A stretch of DNA of 64,000 nucleotides. It comes from Toxotes chatareus. Lineage: Eukaryota; Chordata; Actinopteri; Toxotidae. Under the pieces are notes generated by a model. The model saw nothing but the letters and a program-made list of their open reading frames with translations, ran no database searches and was not told the DNA's origin. A program made the translations under genes and the position numbers. Below are positions 16,401 to 28,750 of the stretch, piece after piece. Within the stretch, counting starts at the first letter, position 1, and the number at the start of each line of letters is the position of its first letter. The stretch covers positions 2,204,001 to 2,268,000 of the forward strand of contig CM028900.1 in NCBI GenBank assembly GCA_016801885.1, read 5' to 3'.

Positions 16401-18282
16401 CTATCAGTTTCCATTTCCTCCAAACATCAGCCTGCTCTTGACATGAGGTCTAAGAGGCCGGCCACCTGGTTATTAGTACAGACAGCTTGACATGGGGAGA
16501 GTTTGCCAAGGTGATTGTGTCAGCCTCAGAGGAAGGTGAGCGGTAGAAGTGGAACGGAGTTGATTTTGGACGGACTTTATGGTGTGTCAGTGCAGCCTAA
16601 GTGATCTTAGAGCCAGAGAGCATTTTATTTTACTGGCACGCTGTGTGTGCGCTGCTCTGAGGACCGTCCTGCCTGTTAGCCTGCTTAATTTAGATGCTGT
16701 ATTTTAAGAGGAGAAACGAGGAACGAGGATCCATCAAGGGAAAATTTCATGCTGTAAACAGTTGACTGGCAGAGAAACGGTTCCATTTTATTTCACCCGG
16801 GCTGAATATTAAGGGCCAAGTTGCAAGATGAATTAGACTCACCTTTTTGATGAGCTGACCCCATTTGTCTGGGGCACTTTGAGAAACTCAGATTTCCACA
16901 TTTCTTAACAGATTTAAAACAGCGTAGGTAGTTGGTGGTGAACGCCTGGACAGCTCAGCTCAGTGTCTGGCACGGAGTCCGTTTGGAAGACAATCCCTCT
17001 GGCAGGTCAAGTAAACCCTGGCCCCCAAACACTGAGCACACTTTCCAAACCTCATTACACAGACCTCCGCTGTTTTGTTGCTCCCCAATCACACTCTCCC
17101 AGCCTCCCCCCCCTTCCCTCCCTCGTTCTCCAATTCTTTTCAAATGAGAATTGAATTTCTTTCTCTTGTTTTTTTTCAAAGTGTTTATGTTATCATTTGT
17201 AAATCTTACCAGAAGTGGACCATGAGCACAAGAGGGGAACTCATACACAGTTTAATGAAGTATTTACAGATAATTCCAACTGTCAAATACTTGTGCCCGA
17301 TGACATAGTGCAGAGTGCTGACGCTCACAACTGCCTTTCTCTCTCCAACTCGCTCCCTCCTCGTTAAGCAGGCGGATTTGATTTCAGGTAAGAACTTATT
17401 GGGAGGAAAAGAAGGCTGCGGGGGCTGCCAGCGAGGGCCACGGCTTTAACCAAGAGGAAAAACAATCCTGTGTGTTGCATATCAGAGCTCAGACGCTGAG
17501 AAGAGGAGATAGGCCTGAGGAAGTTATAGCTGCTCTGTGACAGACGCAACACGCTCACAAAATGAAACAAAAGTTTGTTTCAGACTTTCAGGGTCAGCCC
17601 GTCGTCCACGAGTCTATTAGACGCATTTCACTTCAATTCCTGCACATGTGTGTGTGTCTGAAAAGTAACTGGTGATGTGTCAGAAATCAGCTTTGGGTCA
17701 GATTTTTTTTCCTTTACCGTTCTGTTGATCAATTTCTATTTAATAATAACAGTGGAAAAAAGGATGAAACCTGAAAAGAGGCACCAGGTTCTAATGATGC
17801 ACTGTTGATTAAGTGTTTATGTCAAAGTTTTATGCTTTTTAAATCAAAACAACTTTGGCCATTTTTATCATCTCCATTTGGTAATGATGGAATTATAAAT
17901 GTTTAATAATTATTGGCCTTTGGTTCAGATCCTCCGCTGTGCTTTTCCACACAGTAAGTGGCCATAAGGTCCAATCAGTCAGGGGTGACTCACAATCTGG
18001 CAACCAAAAAGTTTGATTAATAATGGCTAATAAACGATCTTTAGTCAATAATTTATTAACCATTTATAATCACCTTTTATAACATATCAATTGTGCCTTA
18101 TTATAAAATGGTGCTGATAAAAATCAAATGTTTCAGATCAACATTTGACATTTGAAAACACACGAAACCGTTTTTGTTTGATAGATTCTACAAAGATTTA
18201 AATATATATTGATGTTTTTTCCAATATAAGCCTCCCGGGATATGGAGCTAATTATGGTTTACTGATTACTTTATTGCTTCAC

Positions 18283-18284
<2 letters not shown>

Positions 18285-18315
<31 letters not shown>

Positions 18316-18316
18316 T
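18285..18316. repeat. (ATT)n microsatellite
   Basis: This is a perfect trinucleotide array of about ten units. Its complement-type partner (AAT)n lies about 700 bp downstream. Confidence 0.95.
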
Positions 18317-19007
18317 CGTTGTGGATCTTTGAAGAGGTAGAGGTAGAGAACACTTCAGAGCTGGTTTTAGTTTAGTGTCCAGTCTCTGGTTTGTCGGGAC
18401 TCGCGGAGGAAACAGAGCGACCCGGTGAAAAATGGTGTGAAGGAGCAATAATGGACTCATGAGTCGTGACCTCTGTATGGAAGCAATTTGGAAAAAGGGT
18501 TGAAAGTGCGGTAAAAGACAAATTAATCCTTGACGGAAACGAGATACATCCTTTAAAAACAAGCCATTTGGGCCGCTCTGGCCCATCAGAGGAATATTAG
18601 AGCTGCACAAACGCAGAATAAAAAGCGATGTGATCAAACTTTCAGTGCTGAAGAAAAATTAAATGGTCCAATAAATCCATGTATCATCGGATTTTTTTTA
18701 AATGCAGAAATAAGTGTTCACAGCCTTAAAGCTTTACACCTTAATTCTCCTTGATTCGCTCCAATCAGAAAAACCACAAACAAAAACGTGAAATAGGTGT
18801 TCTGCGAAATATGCATTTATTTTTGCTCTGGGTTTTTGTTTAATAGTCTGTTTTGTGTCACGCGTCTGTTGTTCGTTATCCGTTAGTTACTTTCATTTTC
18901 AATTAGAGGTGATTTTAACCATGGCCGTTTAATTCAGCAGAAAACTGGAAAGAGCAGGAATTAAAAAACGTTTGCCTCAGTCACAACTGAACTCTGTGAT
19001 GATGATG

Positions 19008-19108
<101 letters not shown>

Positions 19109-21539
19109 TTGGGTAAAATAAACACATTTGCCTTTTCAACATTTCAAAGTATTATTATCATTATTGATTTTGTTATTATTATTATTCTCATCTCATACCA
19201 GTAGTAGTAGCAGTAGTATTAGCGGTGGAAACAGTAGCATTAGTAGTGAATATGTAGCTGCTAATTTACTAATTGGGTCAGATTTTATTGTTTTGTGTTA
19301 TTTATTTATTTATTATCTAGTTCTATGTCAAATCACTTGACACTCGTGTGACTGAGGAAATGTTTTAGGTTTATTGTTCGTGTAAATTTCCGACCTCAGG
19401 TCTGATTTTCTGTGCTTCCTCTCTCCAGTTCAACTATTTACTTCACCCTCTGGCCTTACATTATTATTATATATCTATTTTCACTCTGTCTCATCGTGTG
19501 TGAAACCCCCTCAGCTGATGAGAGCAGAACAGCACACAGCTCATCTACAACCAGCAGGAAACTCCACACGAATAAATGATGTTTCCTATAAATGAGAAGG
19601 TTTTTTCCCCACAGAGAAAAAAAAACGAGGCTCAGTGAAACTCTTTCCTTCTTTCTTTGCATCTTATTTGTAAAATAACGAAGACGAAGAGGCGTGAAAA
19701 ACAGCTGGATTTACAGAGAGATGTCTGTCGATAACATCTGTCAGCACATCGATCATTTCAACATGTTTTACATCATAATATCGCGAAAATAGTGTTTTTT
19801 CTTTAGGTAGGTTGCAACTAAAAGTTTATTATAAATAAAAACGGATCCAAAAATATTATTCATCTTTATCTTAATCATATATTGTCTTTCTTATGTTTTC
19901 GTTAATGTATCATACCGTGACGTTTAGGAGGTTTCCAGGTTAACTGCGTCACGTGAGGGACTCTCAGGACTGCCTGGCTTCTGATTGGCTCTGCAGCAGA
20001 TGAGGGTAAATAATTTAAAGAAAATCATTTGCATCCAGTCACTGATGAGGAACAAGATCCCATCAGAGGAGCGGACAGAATCTGTCACTGCTGAAATGAG
20101 GGCGATGAGACAGATTCCTTTCATTCACACTAACACTGGTTTTAGTGGAGTCTTTGGTGTCGTGGCCTCGTTTTTCCCTCTTTTTTTCTGTTGTTTTGAT
20201 TTTATTTATTTTTTTCTGTCTTTTCCTCTTCACCACACAGCCGCGCTGTTTGCACAAGTGATGCTTCTGGTTTTCTCAGCGCCACATTCACACAGGGTGA
20301 CAACAGGCGTCTGGAAACTCACAGAGAGTAAAACACGGACACAATCCGTGGAGGTGAAGGATGAACTCGTGTCAGCGTTTATCACAAGAGCAACAAGCAT
20401 CGATCTGAGAGGCCCAGCTCAGAAAAGCACAACAGTTTCTTTCCTCTGAGATTCGGATATAAAGTCAATTCGTGAATTTAAAAAAAGTGAATAAATTGAG
20501 TTGATATAACTGTTTATTGAGCATCATTTCACCTGTATGTTCCATAATGTAAAACCTAAAACAAACTATGGTTATTTATTAATGTTTGGTTTTGGCCTGA
20601 TCCAAGCCAGATGCATTCTCCTCTAAATTATTCTGCTGACTTCTTGAATTTTAAATGAGTTTTGTGCCGGAGGTCTGCTCTGCTCAAACTCACAGGATCA
20701 CGTCCTATAAATTGCTCTGCTCCTCGGATGTGAGATAAATAAAAGCATGTTGTTCTTTTCATTCTTACTTTTTCTCTTTTTTTACTGACTTACTGTTCTC
20801 AATAATTATAATTCCCCCACATTCCTCTCCACATTCCTCTCCAATCACCATCATGTTGTTTTACAGACTTTGCAGATGCAGAATCAGATCAATTATTCAC
20901 CCTCGTCCTCTGAATTTGTTTTCCATCGGGGTTATTTCAGGGATCAATATTTCATTCCACTTCACGGCGTTGTGGAGGTTTTCACGCTTGTTTGGGCTCG
21001 TTCCTAGATTCCCAGTTCCCCAAGAAATGGAAAATAGAGGGAGTGAGTTGTGTAAGTGATGCAGAGGAGGAGATCTGCAGGCAAACGGTTTCCTGCCGGG
21101 GCTTCAATAATTCACCAAGTCCGCTGCAGCCGAGTGTCTCTGCATGATGAGGTGAAATGCACATGATGCAGTTCGTTAACAGAACATGTCTCTGAATAAA
21201 AACAGAGCCGTGATGCTCACAACGCGCTCTGTCCCCGCTTGTTCGTTTTGTCTCCAGGATCCAGAAAAAAGACTGAATTTAACTCGACAAAATAAAGCTC
21301 CATTATATCTTTTCTGCTGATCTGAGAGAAATATTTTAAATATTTAAATATGAGGAGAAGAGGACCACTCTGACTTTGACTTAAATCTTTTTTTTTCTGT
21401 GAAATTTTGGTTGTTTGGTTGATTCCGTCATTACAACTGCAGTGATTAAATATTTAATCCAAAATAACATTTTCCTTGAATTTAGTGGATTTAGCAGAAA
21501 TCACTTAAAAAATAACCACACGTGTGATTCTACTCTGAT

Positions 21540-21541
<2 letters not shown>

Positions 21542-21591
<50 letters not shown>
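21542..21591. repeat. (CA)n microsatellite
   Basis: This is a pure dinucleotide array of about 25 units in AT-rich unique flanks. Confidence 0.95.
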
Positions 21592-21593
<2 letters not shown>

Positions 21594-22088
21594 AAAGGAC
21601 GTTACAAAGCAGCAACAAAACCAAATATTTATGGGAATTCAAACGTTCTCAAGAGTCCAGTTAATTTAAAGATAATTGTCTAATATAAATGAAAATAACC
21701 TAAAGATTAAAGAGGGCTCTGCTCCTGGACCAACCGGGAAAGTTTGGATCTTTATCTCTTCATCCAAAAAGCGCAGACACTTTGGGTTTAACAGCCTCCG
21801 CGGTGAGAAATAAAGCTTTAAATGGATTTTAACGCTCTTATTTTCAACCTCTAATGAGTCCTTTACGACGAAATTAAAATAAAGTTCAGGAATTCAGCAG
21901 AGACTTGTAAATGTCACTAAGATAGAATCTCAACCTGTTAATTTTACCGCACATTCAGCTCTTTTAGAAATTCTTTAATAAGCTCTTCATTCGCTCTCTC
22001 ACGCACACGGACACACACTTTGCTGCATCACCGTCCTGAGGCCTCCAAAGCAGAAATCACTCTCTGTTGTCTCACCAGCGCGTATCGA

Positions 22089-22112
22089 CATCATCATCAT
22101 CATCATCATCAC
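22089..22112. repeat. (ATC)n microsatellite
   Basis: This is a short perfect CAT/ATC array of about eight units in the presumed satb2 promoter zone. Confidence 0.9.
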
Positions 22113-24049
22113 CGCCATTGTCATATTTAATAGTCTAATATTGACGAATGAGCGTGGAGCGGAGGCCTGGCTCTCCGCCACCGCCTGTTCCACCTTCTCT
22201 GGGAGCTGCAGCGCTGCAGAGCCGCGGAGCTGCCAGGTGTCACGCTGATAACCAGGCTTCATTAAACAGGTGAGTAAAAGATGTGGTGTTTTATGGAGAC
22301 TGCTTTTACGGTTTTGGTGCAGTGTTGGTAACGACAACGAGACTAATGCCCCAAAAGTGACTGTAGCTGTGAGGCTGAGCCAGGCTTCATAAATCTTGAC
22401 AAGTGAGCTGGAGCGTTTCTCTCTCCGAAGCAGGTCGGGTTCCAATTAAGAGCGAACCTCTTTCTGCTGTAGTCTCTGTGAAGGTTTGGTGATTCTCACG
22501 TCGCGTTGTTTTGCTTTAATTCTCACGGAACAAAAAAAAAACCTGCCATTGATCAAGAGGACAAAACTCCAGCACGCAGGCCTGCGCAGCTCGAGTCTCT
22601 TTCCTGGAAAGCTGGACGCGCACGGCAGGCGACGCACACACGGCTCTTTTAGCTCCGGATCCAGAGGCCAGGAGCGAGCAGCAGGCTGATCCGTGCGTCC
22701 CCGCCGCGGAAACTCTCACACCAACACAACGCTCCGTGAAAACACCGCAGCCAACATGCGCACTTTACGCACAGTAACTGTGCTGCAGATGTCGCAAACC
22801 TGTGGCTTCATTCGCGTCGCTCAGCTCGGTTGCGCATGATCTCGTTAAAATGTGGACACAGGACGCACTCGTTGCAGTTTACCGTAAGGCCAAAGCTGCA
22901 CCGGTGCAAACACGAGCCCCGGTAATTCTGCTAAGAATGGACAGAAATTAGAAACAGGGTTTCCAGACAGTAAGACGCACTACAAAATAATTTTAGCACT
23001 TTACAATATTGAGTCCAGAGTTAATACACTGCAGAGCGTTAATCAGAGATCTGTCAATAAATGAGCAGCTTTGTTCACTGAACTCTAAATTTAACAGCTG
23101 AAATGAGCTGGTCTCCACCTTCACCTTAAACTTGAGTTTAACATCACCCGAGGAGTCTCTGCTCAGTCCACAGGTCAGATAAAAACCACAGACACCAAAC
23201 AGAAAACTTTAATTAATTAATTAATTAGATTCTTGTCCTGACTCGAACTAGGCTTCATAAAACTCACATTTTCAGTATAATTGAAAAAAAAAAAAAAAAA
23301 AAATCCATATGTCAGTGTTATTTGACCCTCGATGGCTTCCTTATCTAGTGGACACCACGCAGTGACATCTGTCTATCAAGTCACAGGTTTATCATTAACA
23401 GGGATCCCAGTGTTGGTCCAGGGCGTCTAATAACGACAGGGGGGGTCATCAAAGACTTATTATTATTATTATTAGGCTACTTATTAACATGTATCAGTGC
23501 ATGGACTTCAGCTGGAGCGGATTATCAGTGGGATGATACCGACGTGTGTGACAGTATCGGGGGGAAGCTGCCGCGCTGATAGCAGCAGATAAGTTATATA
23601 AGGGAAAAGTAACAAGGCAGCTGTGTCTTCCCTCTGTCTGATGTCAAAGTCTCTCCGATAGTTAGCTTCACCTTATGACCCCGACAAGAAGAAGGAGATT
23701 CCAGTGAGATATGATTTAGAAAATTATTAAGCAGCTGTTTATGTTGCAGGGAAACAGCTTGAGACGTTTGAAACGGTTTGGTCTCACGGGTCGTGAACCC
23801 CAGTGCGCAGGGTCAGCGGAGCCTTTCTGCGCATAAAAACTTTTGTTGGACACTTGTGTATCATTCTATTTGTCCTCATGAGCGAGATCCGTCCCACAAA
23901 ACGCTTTCGTGGGTCAGATTAGTTTTCTGACGCCCCTTCTGCTCCCTCCCTTCCCTCTCCCTTTGTCTCTCCTCCCTTCTCTCCTCCCTCTATCAGTCAG
24001 TGCGCCCGCTGACACAGGGAAGATTGAAAGTGACACACTCTGATTAGAA

Positions 24050-24523
24050 ACCTGTCCTCTGCGCCGTTTAAATCCCGCTTTTACTGTGACTCAGACGCCG
24101 GTGTTTACTTTTCGGTCGGGTTCGCGTTTTGTTTGCGCCTCCCGGGCTGTCTGCTGGAGCGGCTTTCACGGCGGCGGTGACGCGTTGTTTTTGCGCTTTT
24201 CTCTCTCTGTCTCTTCCGAGGATGAAGCAGAGAGTTCAGAGGAGGGAAGACTTCATGTCCCGAAGACGCGCTCTGAGCTAAAAGGCGGACAAAGGCGTGA
24301 AGGGAGGACGACAGAAAGAGTCCAGTTTGTTCAAATATCAAGTTTGTGTGTGCGCGTTTGACCAGAGGGGGTCCACGGATCCAGGACAGACCACTGTGTT
24401 GTCAGAGTCTCTCTGTCTCTGTCTACTTCCCCACAGACGCGCATCATCCGTCCACCTCCAGCGTCCGTGTCCATCTCGCCACATTCACTCCGCCGCTTTA
24501 CGCGCTATCGTCGCCCCCCCGCC

Positions 24524-24563
<40 letters not shown>

Positions 24564-24780
24564 CACACACGCTCACACACACACATACACCGCCATCACG
24601 AACTGAAACTTTTTTCTTTGCGGATCTCTGGTCCCACTCCGAGTCCAGATTCAGCACAGGACCAGCGCGAACCTCCGTGTGTCCAGGAGCCGAATCAAAG
24701 CCCAGCCCTGGATTCAATACTCCTGATCAATGGACAGAGCCTCCTCAGCGGCCAGCAGCGCTACAGACACGCCGTGAACA
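24050..24780 (+). other. satb2: Candidate non-coding first exon of satb2
   Basis: The 3' boundary is the consensus donor GTGAGT at 24781-24786, within a CpG-rich stretch that includes (CA)n at about 24526-24590. The 5' boundary is unknown; 24050 is only where the CpG-rich block begins. It is the closest strong donor in GC-rich sequence upstream of the first coding exon, giving a leader intron of about 9 kb. Open frames in it, for example the one ending near 24788, contain the CA repeat and are not supported as protein. Confidence 0.4.
24526..24590. repeat. (CA)n microsatellite in the presumed satb2 leader
   Basis: An interrupted CA array with CTCACA interruptions. If the candidate first exon is correct, this lies in the 5' UTR. 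A further (CA)n follows the donor at 24793-24818. Confidence 0.9.
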
Positions 24781-26139
24781 GTGAGTAGCTATACACACAC
24801 ACACACACACACACACAGGCTGCACGCTCACATGCCCGCACAAAGTGATTTAAACTCACTGTAAATCAATATGAAGAACATACAAATTATATATGATAAA
24901 ATAAAAATAACAAAAATAAAAAACTGATCAAAGTATTAGACACTGATCGATTATCCAACTGACAGGAAACTTTTACTTTGGACCTAAATGGCTGTCCCCT
25001 TACTGTCACTTTAGTTTGTTAAATTAACTATACACTGTTATTATTATTGTTATTTTTATCATTACTGTTATTATTGATATTGTTGTATTATTGCATAGGA
25101 GTCTGATAAAAAATATCCGAGACCAGCAATATATTTATTACTGTTATTAGAATTAAAGTTAGCGGAAATAAATTATGCTTCTGTGATAAAAGACGTTATA
25201 CAGCGTGTTGCTAATAACACCAATATTTACCTTTAATGTTCCCATGTATGATGAACTTCAGTGTCTTGGCAATGTGGCGCGTCATGAAGTAAAATGTACT
25301 TCCTTTAGTATTAATATTAGCAGCATTAATATTTTTTTTTCCTAATTATTATTTGCATTTGTAGAATTTTAAATATTGCACTGGGATAAGCCAATAAAAT
25401 CACACGCCACTAAAGAACTCGTCTCTAAATAGAGTGTTAAATATTATTTAGTTTTATTTATCATTAGTTTTTAAAAGATGTTAGAAAAAAACTACAGAAT
25501 AATTTACACCAAAACTTTCACAAATATAAACGTGTGTGTGTGTGTGTGTGTGTAAAAATCAGAATTCAGAAACAAGAAATCGTTTTAAAATGCGTCACGT
25601 CTTCAGTAATTCTACCCACTCTGTGACTTTTTAACGTTAAAGAAATAATAATTAATGACCAATTACTGTGTGAGGTGTCACCGATGTTACTGATTAACAC
25701 GCACAGTTGAAATAACAGCACACACCGCTTCAAACCGCAAATTCACCAGCAAACGGGACAAATGCTGAATAAAACACGCGGAGGGAGCAGAGAGGTGCGG
25801 AACACGGTCCAAGTGTTTTCGGCTGCTACAAGGGCCTTTTCACCTCTGCAGCACAGGGGACAGGCAGCACTGCGCACAGAGGGGACTCACGGTGGATGGA
25901 CGGAGGTCTGATCAGGGACTGTGAAGAGGCTCGGGACTAAAGAGGCCTCCGGTCTGCTCCGTGTCATCAGAGGAAACCGAAGCCAAATGGCTGCAAATGG
26001 GAAACAGTCCCTCTGCTGACCGTCACGTCAAAGGCACTAAAACACAACAGCTTTTTCTTTTTCTGGCCAAGAAATCAAACATTTATCCCCGAGATAAAAT
26101 GTTAAAATTAAATGTGGATTTTCAGAAATAATAACAACA

Positions 26140-26141
<2 letters not shown>

Positions 26142-26184
<43 letters not shown>
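26142..26184. repeat. (AAT)n microsatellite
   Basis: This is a trinucleotide array of about 14 units with one TAG interruption near its start. Confidence 0.93.
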
Positions 26185-28503
26185 GTTTCAGATCCTCACA
26201 TGCAGGTAGGACAGGCTGCTCTAACAGGCTCCTCATCTCACTGACAGCTGCTGCTTTAAGCCTCTGACCTTTAAAAATCACCACGCTCCCTCTGCTTCTT
26301 CATCTTCCTGATATTTACGCCTGATTTTTTTCATTAAGTCAAACACGTGTCAAAAAGTCAACTTCCGTTCACAGAAATGTCATTTCCTTCTTCTTTCTTT
26401 CTTTGAATTAATTTCTCACCTGTGCAGGTGAAGTGTGGCTCCGGCTTCAGTTTAACACTTAGAACAGAAAAAATATACTTAATTTTTTTTTTTTTTTTAC
26501 ACAAATCGGGAACTGTAACAGCCTTGATAAAATTAAAACAGTCCTAATAATTAAGTTTAAAAAATAATGACAGTACTGCGAGGCGTTATTATCAGTCAAC
26601 ACAACTGTTTTCTCAGCGCCAACACATCAAATCAAATATATATATAAAAAATAATCATCATAAAAACTCGGATGTTTTTTTTTGAGCAAACGGATCGGTG
26701 CTGGTCTCAGCTGGGGTGATGGGCTCCTGGCCCGCTTGTCTGTTTAAAGTTTGCTCACATGTCTAAAAAAAAGAAAAAGTTGACGGGCCGCGCAAAGCCT
26801 GTCGGGATGTGAAAGGGGGTGGGAGGGTGGGGTGGTGGTTGTGTAAAGTTTCAGAAATAGTGGGAAACTCATTTTTTCTTTGACTTTCACTGAAATGTTG
26901 AGGATTTTTTTTCACTCTGCCGCAAAATGTGGAGAAGAGAAGGTTTGAGGAACCGACGGTGATGCACAGATTATTCACGGTCAATCTTCAGCTTGAAGGT
27001 TATTTTATTTTATTATTCCTCCTCTTTCCTGTTGAATGAGACTTTTTGAGGGTCGGTGTCTCTGTAGTCTGAGGATCAGGAGTTAAACCAGTCTTAGTTC
27101 ATTCAGAGCCAGAGATTAAATAATTCTTCCATCGAACCATGAATCCTCCATTTCAGTATTTCAGTAACTCTCCTCCTCCACTCTCACTGCCTCTCTGTGT
27201 GAACCCAGCTATCTCTTCATACGTAATAAAGGGTGTGTCTGTGCTATTAAACCACAGATTAGATAGCAGTGTGTGGGCAGAGAGAGGAGCTTCTCTAATG
27301 ATGCTCCTCTCTGTGGGCGTCACTGCTGCTCTCCACACTCACATCACTCTCATGTCCCTCGTTCTGCCACATTCGTACGGTTGTTCCCACTCAGGTCGGC
27401 TGTGGTGCATGGGTTTGGAATCAGAGTGTGTGTGTATGTGTGTGTGTGTGTGGATGTTACAGCGAAGTTTCACCCTGTCACCAGGGTGTGCAGGGGTGGA
27501 CAAAATAACAGAAACACCTCATGTTATAATGCAGCTGAATCAGCACCTTCCTACAGTTACGAGAGCCACAAATGTTGCGTCACGGTTCTGTGCTACATGT
27601 TATGGCTCTATTTTTTTCATCCACCCCCGGGACTGTGTGCATGTGTGTGTGTTTGCTCCTCATACTCGTATTTGTCCCCGCTGTTTGTGCGACTGTATTC
27701 TGAATCAGTGTGTGGTCCCTGGAAGTGTTAAAGCAGAGAGTCTGTTTAGCGTGCTGGCTGTGGTTTGTGTGGCTTAGTGTCTGTCTGTGTGCGACTCTGT
27801 GTGTATGGGTGAGTGTGTTGAAGCACGCGTTTGCATCCCCGAGCTGGAAGGGCGAGGCTATAAATGCTCTTCATCTCATATTATCAAATGAGATGTTTAC
27901 GAGAGAGCCAAACATGTTTGCCAGAAGGCCTCTGTCTCGCCCCCTCGCCCCGGTTATTTTCCTCACTCTGTGTGTGTGTGTTTGTGTGTGTTTGAGCCTA
28001 TAGACCCTCTCCAGAGCTACAAAAAAGTTGTGTGTGTGTGTGTGTGTGCTGTGAAGGCCTCTCTTCCAACTCACACCAACGCTCCCCACATCACAACAGT
28101 CCCTCAGAAACACATCTGATGGCCATAAACGGTAAATTCCACAGTAATGTAACCTTCCCTAACAGCAATCATTTCTCATAAACAGCCACATTAAAAAAAA
28201 AAAAGAAAACGTCTCGTGTTGTTTTCGGACTTCAGACTTTTAAAAAAACGAATTCTGTGAATCACACGGTTCATGCTTCCTCCTCTGTGTTACTTCTGCT
28301 GGTTTTGTTGCACATCAGTTGTGATGGTAGAGTCACATCCCAGCTTCAGTACCTCTGTTCCTCCCTGTGCTTACATGTATGTGCACATGCTGTGAGTCTT
28401 TGACAGCAGGGCTTTTAATATCTCCCCCCTCCTCCTCCTGCCTTCTGCCTTCTTTTATCTGTTCTGCAGAGCCAAGCATTAACCAATAGCTTGATAACCC
28501 TGC

Positions 28504-28750
28504 TATAAAAGTGGATCTCGAACGGGAAGAACAGCCGTATCTCTGGATATTTTCCTATAGGTGACGCCCCTCCCATTCTCCCCTGCTATCAGTGCTAATA
28601 ATGCCCTCATAGGTCTCTCTCTCTCTCTCCCTCTCGCTCTGTGTCTCTGGTTTGCATGTTAAAGGCTCAACCCTTCATTAGCAGACTCGTATCGTAACGG
28701 TAAGAGAGATACTGGAGAGGCAGTTAGAGCAGGAGAGACTCAGAGCCGAT
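28504..28750 (+). promoter_or_regulatory. satb2: Candidate alternative satb2 first exon with TATA-like box
   Basis: A good TATA motif (TATAAAAG at 28504-28511) is followed about 240 bp later by a consensus donor (GAT|GTAAGT at 28751). No acceptor of comparable strength is obvious just upstream. The pair could be an alternative promoter and leader exon of satb2. No transcript evidence is available here, and a chance combination is possible in AT-rich DNA. Confidence 0.3.

Larger units (their letters stand above)
22000..24780 (+). promoter_or_regulatory. satb2: Probable satb2 promoter and 5' UTR zone
   Basis: CpG dinucleotides are clearly denser here, notably at about 22140-22250, 22560-22920 and 24060-24500, than in the flanking several kilobases. 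There are strong plus-strand donors at 22270 (AAACAG|GTGAGT) and 24781 (GTGAACA|GTGAGT) with no coding frame conserved upstream. This fits non-coding first exons of satb2, whose first coding exon at 33842 has an acceptor and therefore needs an upstream leader exon. A TATA-like TTATATAAGG occurs at about 23594. Exact transcription starts cannot be read. A divergent antisense transcript, as known at mammalian SATB2, is possible but not shown. Confidence 0.5.

Noticed and set aside
22446..22719. Cys/Arg/Ser-rich open frames on both strands near 22450-22720
   Set aside because: They overlap each other on both strands in CpG-rich promoter DNA, with no conservation or splice model. They are typical of GC-rich non-coding sequence.
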